64,000 nt of DNA, taken from NCBI RefSeq assembly GCF_000346465.2, contig NC_034011.1:24921941-24985940 (forward strand), written 5' to 3'. Shown here one piece after another: positions 58,595 through 64,000 of this stretch. A model generated the notes under the pieces. The model searched no databases, was not told the DNA's origin, and saw only the letters and a program-made list of their open reading frames with translations. The translations under genes were made by a program, and so were the position numbers. The stretch comes from Prunus persica. Lineage: Eukaryota > Streptophyta > Magnoliopsida > Rosales > Rosaceae. Numbering within the stretch: the stretch's first letter is position 1; the number at the start of each line of letters is the position of its first letter.

Positions 58595-60112
58595 ATGGTT
58601 CGGCTTCCGATCCCAACCGCCAATAACTGTAATTCAAACTTTGGCTCCAAGAAGCAGCAATGTCTCTATCTCCTCAACCTCTGCTTCACATTCAAACAAC
58701 TCTCTCAGGTTCATGCCCAAATCCAAGTATCTGGCTTTCAAAGAGACCACTTTCTCCTAACCCAACTCATTCGCTTCTGCGCTTTGTCTCCCTCCAAAAA
58801 CTTCAACTACGCTCGAACCCTTCTCGACCACTCTGAGTCTTCACCACCTTCTTCGTGGAACTTCCTCATCAGAGGCTATGCCTCGAGCGACACGCCCAGA
58901 GAGGCCATCTGGGCCTTTCGTGCAATGCTCGGCCGGGGTATTAGACCCAACCAACTTACCTTTCCTTTTCTGATCAAGTCTTGCGCTTCGGCCGCCGCCC
59001 TTAAAGAAGGGAGGCAAGTACATGTAGGCGTTGTGAAGTGCGGTTTGGACTGTGACGTGTATGTTCAGAACAACTTGGTTCATTTTTATGGGGCTTGTAA
59101 GAAGATTAAGGATGCACAGCGTGTGTTCGATGGAATGTCGGTGAGAACTGTTGTTTCGTGGAATGCGGTTCTAACTGCTTGCGTTGAGAATTTCTGGTTA
59201 GATGAGGGGATTGGGTATTTTGTAAAGATGAGGGATTGTGGGTTTGAGCCGGATGAGACTACAATGGTGGTCATGTTGAACGCCTCCTCGGAGCTTGGGA
59301 ACTTGAGCTTAGGGAAATGGGTTCACTCCCAAGTAATTGAAAAGGGTTTGATTTTGAATTGTCAATTGGGTACTGCACTTGTTGACATGTATGCAAAATC
59401 TGGGGCTTTGGTTTATGCCAGGCTAGTTTTTGATAGAATGGAGTTGCGGAATGTGTGGACATGGAGTGCAATGATTCTAGGACTAGCCCAGCATGGGTTT
59501 GCCAAGGAAGCCCTTGAACTTTTCCCAAAGATGTTGAACTTCTCAGTACGCCCGAATTATGTCACTTTTCTTGGCGTTCTCTGTGCTTGTAGCCATGCTG
59601 GACAGGTGGATGATGGGTACCAATACTTTCACGATATGGAACATGTGCATGGGATTAAACCCATGATGATACACTATGGTGCCATGGTTGATATCTTAGG
59701 TCGTGCTGGCCGTCTGAACGAGGCTTATAGCTTCATCATGAGCATGCCCTTTGACCCCGACCCCATTGTATGGAGAACATTGCTTAGTGCATGCAATACG
59801 CGTGATGCTAATGACGATGAAGGGGTAGGAAATAAAGTAAGTGAGAAGTTGCTTGAATTGGAGCCAAGCAGGGGAGGGAATCTTGTGATGGTCGCAAACA
59901 TGTATGCTGAAGTTGGGATGTGGGAGAAAGCGGCCAATTTGAGGAAGGTTATGAAAGAAAGACGGGTGAAGAAGACGGCAGGGGAGAGTTGCGTTGAGTT
60001 AGGCGGGTCCATCCATAAATTCTTTTCTGGCTATGATTCTCGAGCTGATTATGAGGGTATCTACCAGTTACTAGATGTATTGAGCTTGCACATGGAGTTG
60101 GTTAACATGTAA
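58595..60112 (+). CDS. E-class pentatricopeptide repeat protein (At2g36730-like)
   Basis: The gene is intronless with 505 residues. After a short N-terminus it has a QLSQVHAQIQVSGF-type start and a run of PLS repeats (TALVDMYAKSGALVYARLVF, NVWTWSAMILGLAQHGF). The end, AGESCVELGGSIHKFF with YQLLDVL, is the E/E+ region. There is no DYW domain, so any editing role would need a DYW partner in trans (known for E-class PPRs). The Arabidopsis homologue from memory is At2g36730, also about 500 residues, so the missing DYW is ancestral and not a truncation. It probably acts in mitochondria or chloroplasts. Confidence 0.93.
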   Translation: MVRLPIPTANNCNSNFGSKKQQCLYLLNLCFTFKQLSQVHAQIQVSGFQRDHFLLTQLIRFCALSPSKNFNYARTLLDHSESSPPSSWNFLIRGYASSDTPREAIWAFRAMLGRGIRPNQLTFPFLIKSCASAAALKEGRQVHVGVVKCGLDCDVYVQNNLVHFYGACKKIKDAQRVFDGMSVRTVVSWNAVLTACVENFWLDEGIGYFVKMRDCGFEPDETTMVVMLNASSELGNLSLGKWVHSQVIEKGLILNCQLGTALVDMYAKSGALVYARLVFDRMELRNVWTWSAMILGLAQHGFAKEALELFPKMLNFSVRPNYVTFLGVLCACSHAGQVDDGYQYFHDMEHVHGIKPMMIHYGAMVDILGRAGRLNEAYSFIMSMPFDPDPIVWRTLLSACNTRDANDDEGVGNKVSEKLLELEPSRGGNLVMVANMYAEVGMWEKAANLRKVMKERRVKKTAGESCVELGGSIHKFFSGYDSRADYEGIYQLLDVLSLHMELVNM

Positions 60113-60571
60113 TCAAAATCAGTTGCCATGTTTGATTTCAAATTTTTATTAATGGATAGCGCATTGCTGATTTTCCAAAACATTGCTCATTATCAGTAAT
60201 TTTTCTCTATGAGCTCTGAATCTATTGTTCTACCACAACTACTGCCATTTTTTCAAAGTCTGTATGTCTGTGCATGTCTATTTCTTAAATCAAAATTGAC
60301 AACACCCCTAACAAAGGTTTTCTTCGAGGGCTCCCTGTATTATTCCCCAGGCTATTTTGTGGGGATATATCTAAATAAGCTATAAAGCAAAAACTCAAAC
60401 AGATTAATACAAAGTGCAGCAGGTTGTAACAAGCTAAGCATTCCTTGTTTTAAAACTCACTAATCAATCACCATACACTAGCCCAAAAGAAGAAGGAAAA
60501 AAAAAAAGAAAAAAAAAGAGAAAACTATCACTGTAGCAATTATCTTGCCAACAAGAGATCATTGGTACGAC
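60113..60571. other. Convergent spacer
   Basis: 3' regions of the PPR and AVT1 genes, with A-rich runs at 60497-60520. Confidence 0.5.
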
Positions 60572-62291
60572 TCACAAGCTCCCTATTATTTCTACTAGAG
60601 CAGTGTAAGTGCCAAATACAATAATTGCAGCACTGAGTAGTAATATGCACCCGATAATCAACACCTCACATCCGAATCTTCGATAATTACCTGAAAGTTT
60701 CAGGTAGCAAAAGCATGGGAATACAATTGAACCTGTCACACTCAAAAATGCTCCAACAAGTGACATGAGATACGCGAAAAAGGGTATAGCCAAAGCTACT
60801 ATTACAGTGCTGATTACCAAGGTAGTGCTGGCTAATAGGCCAATGAACCTTTTACTGTAGTGACTTGGAAACTTCTTCTTGGCAGCGTTCACGATTGGAG
60901 TAACCATCAAAGCATATTTGGATATTGGATTCACCAGGGTCGTGAATATGGCGACTTTTGAGCTAATGTTTCGAGTTGGGAGGTTTAAAGTTATTTGTGA
61001 TTGAACCGTTGAACCAAACATTAGGTAGCCAAAAACTGCCATTGATGCATAAGAAACGGTGCATAGGATAAAGCAGAGGAGGAGGACCTGCAACAAAGAA
61101 ACAACAGATAAGAATTTCCAAAGCATGCTGAAGCAAAATAGTAAGAATGTCATTTAAGAATTATGAAACTCAGGTGACATGTTTTACTTACATTGGAGAA
61201 CTGATGCTTGTTTTTCATTGAAGTGTACAAGGTAGGGAACACTGGATGAGCACAATAACAAAAGGCATATAAGCTAACAGCTGTAGGGATTCCATTCCAG
61301 TTAACTGGTGACCCCGCTTGATGAAATCCAATTCCATCGAAAGAACCAATCCACAGAATTGAACCAAGGATGATTGCAGAAGCTAAAACCCCACTTGCAG
61401 AGACATAAGAAAGAAGGCTCAAGTTATCTAACCAAACTGTTGGGAGAATAATAAGGGCAACAACAACTATAAAGCAATGTTTTCCACCAATTCTTAAACC
61501 AGCCACTTCCAATTCCACACCTGGAAATATGTTATGCAAGTTGTCCCCTTCCAAAATCAGGAAACCTGTTGCAACTAAGTAGAGTTCTATGTTCATGACA
61601 ACTGACAACCATATCCTTCCCTTGTTCCCAAATGCACGTTCGCCTATATCCGGATAAGTTCTGATATCAGAATCCATATCCATGCATCTTTTAATTAGCA
61701 AGCCTGTGTAAAAGCATGAAGCGGCGATTGCGAAAAGAAGTATCAAGCTTAACCATCCTCCTGATGATAGTGCATAAGGAACTGAGAGTATCCCTACTCC
61801 TGAAAACCAAAAAACAAAGTACAAATTTGGCATTAAAACTTATATTTTGCTTGAGCTAGTACTGAAAAGCAAATTAGATGAAAATGTAACAATAAGAAAT
61901 CATACAAAGATACCAAGAAAGAAACCCCAACAAAATTTGACCAGAATTAGATAACCTGACAGCGCATTGAGTCAGGTTATCTAATTCTCGTCAAAGATAC
62001 CAAGCAAGAACCCCCAACTATAATAAAAGTTTATGCCTTAATTAATTAATTAGTAACCTAGCTTGTCAAAAATTAATTTGGAAAAAGAAAGAACTTGTTA
62101 TGAGAAAGAAGTAGATAACCTGACAGCGCATTGAGTCCATTGAAAAAGGTTTTGAGAAAAGAGGTTGTAGCTGTGGATTCATGATGAAAGTTAGACTCTA
62201 CTTCTTCTACCTTATTGCTTGCAGGCTCATGTTGTTCCTCATCAAGGATAAGAGGCAAGGTCAAGGATGATTCATCTGGAGACTCATCCAT
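60572..62291 (-). CDS. AVT1: Vacuolar amino acid transporter, AVT1/AAAP family
   Basis: Three exons (62291-62120, 61799-61192, 61087-60572) encode 431 residues. An acidic N-terminus (MDESPDESSLTLPLILDEEQ) leads into the first helix, FNGLNALSGVGILSVPYAL, the hallmark of AAAP transporters. About eleven hydrophobic helices follow, including GGWLSLILLFAIAASCFY, FIVVVALIILPTVWL, SLYAFCYCAHPVFP and YALMVTPIV, ending ALVEIIGSL. AVT1 proteins move neutral amino acids across the vacuolar membrane by proton exchange. The length is normal or slightly short for the family. Intron 1 (61800-62119) holds a hairpin containing a copy of the exon 1 donor region. A (GA)n run forms part of the leader. A second first-exon-like sequence lies 1.2 kb upstream. 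Confidence 0.92.
61937..61994. repeat. Inverted repeat in AVT1 intron 1 carrying a donor-site copy
   Basis: Arms of 24 bases at 61937-61960 and 61971-61994 match with one mismatch around a 10-base loop. The left arm plus loop duplicates 25 bases of the true exon 1/intron 1 junction (62113-62137 or so, AGATAACCTGACAGCGCATT). Direct copies of AAAGATACCAAG flank it. Confidence 0.85.
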
Positions 62292-62297
62292 TGGTGA

Positions 62298-62299
<2 letters not shown>

Positions 62300-62341
<42 letters not shown>
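62300..62341. repeat. (GA)n microsatellite in the AVT1 leader
   Basis: About 20 GA units start some ten bases upstream of the AVT1 ATG. On the gene strand this is a CT-rich leader. Confidence 0.9.
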
Positions 62342-62347
<6 letters not shown>

Positions 62348-63511
62348 AACTCTTGAGCTGAAGTGTAAGAATGAATCCTAGGACATAAATGTAAAGCTTG
62401 TGAAATTATGTATATAAATACATGGAAGTCTTTCAAATAGTTAAAGGTGTGAACTGTGCGCTATTTTTGTTTTGTCCTAATTAAGAATCATTAACAAGTT
62501 CGGTCGATCCAGAGGACAGTCAAACAAACAGGTCGAAACCAAGTAGGACCAGAAAAAATTTGTTTTCTAAGTAAGTGTACGAATTTTTGCACAGGTAGTA
62601 TTTTATAGAACCACAGAACATGGAAATACATATACGGGCAAAACCAAAACAAAAGAATACGACAGTATGCTGTCAACAGACAGATATTCATCTTCAAATT
62701 TGATTAGCTAATATGCGAAAAATAACAGAAACAGCATGTGCTCTATATTTCTGTAACTTACAGCCAAAAGGACAGTTCATAAGGAAAGTTGTCAGTGTAA
62801 CAAAATGGACACGTGTGTTAAGTATTACGAATGCATGTTAAGTTAAAGTGGTGAGTAAAAGTATTTATCTATATAAAAAGCCAAGACTAGGGCTATAAAT
62901 AGCATATGCTCTATGTATATACTTCTTTTGTTTTTTCCCTCCTATTTTTCCATCAATCATTTCTCATGTCTGGATTTATCAAATATGAAAAAGCAATTAA
63001 TTTTTCATCTTCAAGACTCTTTTTCTTTTCTATGAACCAAACGCATCCTAAAAGAAACTATTTATTCATTTAATGTGCAGAAAGGTCTATTATTTTCAAA
63101 CACAGAAGCTTAGTTAATAATCCTATCTTAGTCAACACATAACCTTGTTGGGTTTATTAATGCACTGATTTCGACCCAAAAGAAAATTACAAAAAATCCT
63201 ATTTAGTCACGGAAGTCTCATCACGTGCATCCTATGTAAGAAGAGTCCAATACAATTTGAACACTAGCAAAAAAAAAACAAATGAAGTGTGGGGCCATCC
63301 ATGGCCCGTGAATTCCAGAAAGATGGGTTCAGGAACTCCAATGCAGAGAAACGTTGTTTTTTTTTTTTTTTTTTTTTGGGTGTGAAAGCAGAGAAACGTT
63401 GTTTAAGTAGAAGTCATTGAAGAAAAAGCCAAATTTAACACTACAAATGTGTGAGATGTAACAAGCTTCTTGAGCCACTGGAAAAAACGAAGGCAGGTTG
63501 AGATAAGGTAC
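62342..63511. promoter_or_regulatory. AVT1 promoter region
   Basis: A TATA-like TTTATATACA (minus strand) lies at about 62410-62420, about 120 bases upstream of the ATG. An ACACGTGT G-box/ABRE core lies at about 62811. Otherwise AT-rich with a poly-T tract at 63358-63377. No exon 2 homologue is found here for the upstream first exon. Confidence 0.45.
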
Positions 63512-63674
63512 CTGATAAGGCATTGAGTCCATTAAAACAAGTCATGCAAAATGAGGTGCTTATTTGATGACCACATCCAGCTTCCTCTACGTCGTCATAT
63601 AATTTGTCTGGCTTCTGATGCTGCACCAGAGGCGCGTGAAAGGCAAACACATAATCACGGTTTTCTGCATCCAT
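63512..63674 (-). other. Second AVT1-type first exon (alternative exon or duplicate remnant)
   Basis: On the minus strand an ATG at 63674 opens 54 codons plus one base (MDAENRDYVFAFHAPLVQHQ ... CFNGLNALSG) and ends at a good donor (CTTATCAG/GTACCT). The last 10 residues and the splice phase are the same as in AVT1 exon 1, while the N-terminus is different. It could splice to exon 2 at 61799 as an alternative start, or be the only surviving exon of a tandem paralogue. Confidence 0.65.
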
Positions 63675-64000
63675 GGCCCAGCGACACACAAACAGACAAA
63701 GATAGAATAGGTGTCTATGTTGATGGGCTAAATGATTTGATTTTGCAGGTGTTAAACATTGAATCAACAAAAGGAGGAAAACGTTTTGATCAAAAAAACA
63801 AAAACAAAAGGAGGAAAACGTGCACACTACCGCATGCACAGTTGATGAAAAGGTTTGCAAATTTTGTGGGGTTGTTGAAATATATCAGGCTAACAGCTAA
63901 AGGGCTAAATGATAGTGTCGTTTTGAACATTTTTTTGGCTGAGGTGTCTGTGACTTGATCTACTTGCATGGTCATGGCTCTGGTGAATCAGTCTCACCCT
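63675..64000. other. Right edge of window
   Basis: Presumed upstream sequence of the second AVT1-type first exon. The open plus-strand frame here has no recognised domain. Confidence 0.4.

Noticed and set aside
63551..63958. Plus-strand ORF at the right edge
   Set aside because: It is the antisense shadow of the AVT1-type first exon.

Overview
This window is nuclear DNA from a dicot plant. The genes are intron-rich with GT-AG splice sites, the spacers are AT-rich with GA/CT/TA microsatellites and plant transposons, and the gene families are plant-specific (DYW and E-class PPR proteins, CDF-type Dof, DMP, alpha-expansin, plastid FtsH and starch synthase II). Gene content and compact spacing suggest a rosid, possibly Rosaceae, but the species cannot be fixed from sequence alone. 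Arabidopsis names and locus numbers are recalled from memory, not searched. Exon models were built by hand from splice signals, reading phase and family conservation.

Layout. 1-538 (-) is the 5' end of a KH-domain RNA-binding gene. 780-4225 is repeat-rich: a nested-hairpin element abutting a Mutator-like element that carries a broken plant-mobile-domain fragment. 4551-8005 (+) is a ten-exon polypyrimidine tract-binding protein with one GC-AG intron. 12575-13649 (+) is an alpha-expansin. 16329-18443 (+) is a DYW PPR gene (EMB2744-like), tail-to-tail with a CML calcium sensor (19458-20060, -). 22157-22591 (-) is a three-exon gene for an 80-residue secreted peptide precursor that is absent from simple ORF calling. 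25916-28948 (-) is a CYCLING DOF FACTOR. 32862-33557 (+) encodes a two-helix membrane protein. 35613-37733 (+) is a second DYW PPR gene (EMB3141-like). 38244-38690 (-) is a RING-like protein lacking one zinc ligand. 39314-39672 is an array of palindromes, followed at once by a young 4.27-kb LTR retrotransposon without gag-pol (39695-43964). 44303-47609 (+) is a DCN1-like gene (AAR3), tail-to-tail with starch synthase II (48391-52748, -). 54111-54809 (-) is an intronless DMP8/9-type gene. 55630-58152 (+) is FTSH6. 58595-60112 (+) is an E-class PPR gene (At2g36730-like). 60572-62291 (-) is an AVT1-type amino-acid transporter with a second, upstream first-exon-like sequence at 63512-63674.

Functional themes. 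There is no operon-like system. Several products act in organelles: three PPR proteins for RNA processing, FtsH6 in thylakoid proteolysis and SS2 in amylopectin synthesis. Others act in RNA regulation (KH, PTB), daylength and calcium signalling (CDF, CML), walls (expansin), neddylation (AAR3) and male gametes (DMP8/9 clade). Four genes here (EMB2744-like, CML, CDF, DMP) match neighbours at Arabidopsis At5g39650-At5g39680. KH and FTSH6 match At5g15270 and At5g15250, and PTB and SS2 match At3g01150 and At3g01180. The window therefore looks like a less-fractionated ancestral block. The most novel items are the small peptide gene, the duplicated AVT1 first exon with a hairpin copy of its splice donor in intron 1, and the palindrome array beside the LTR element.
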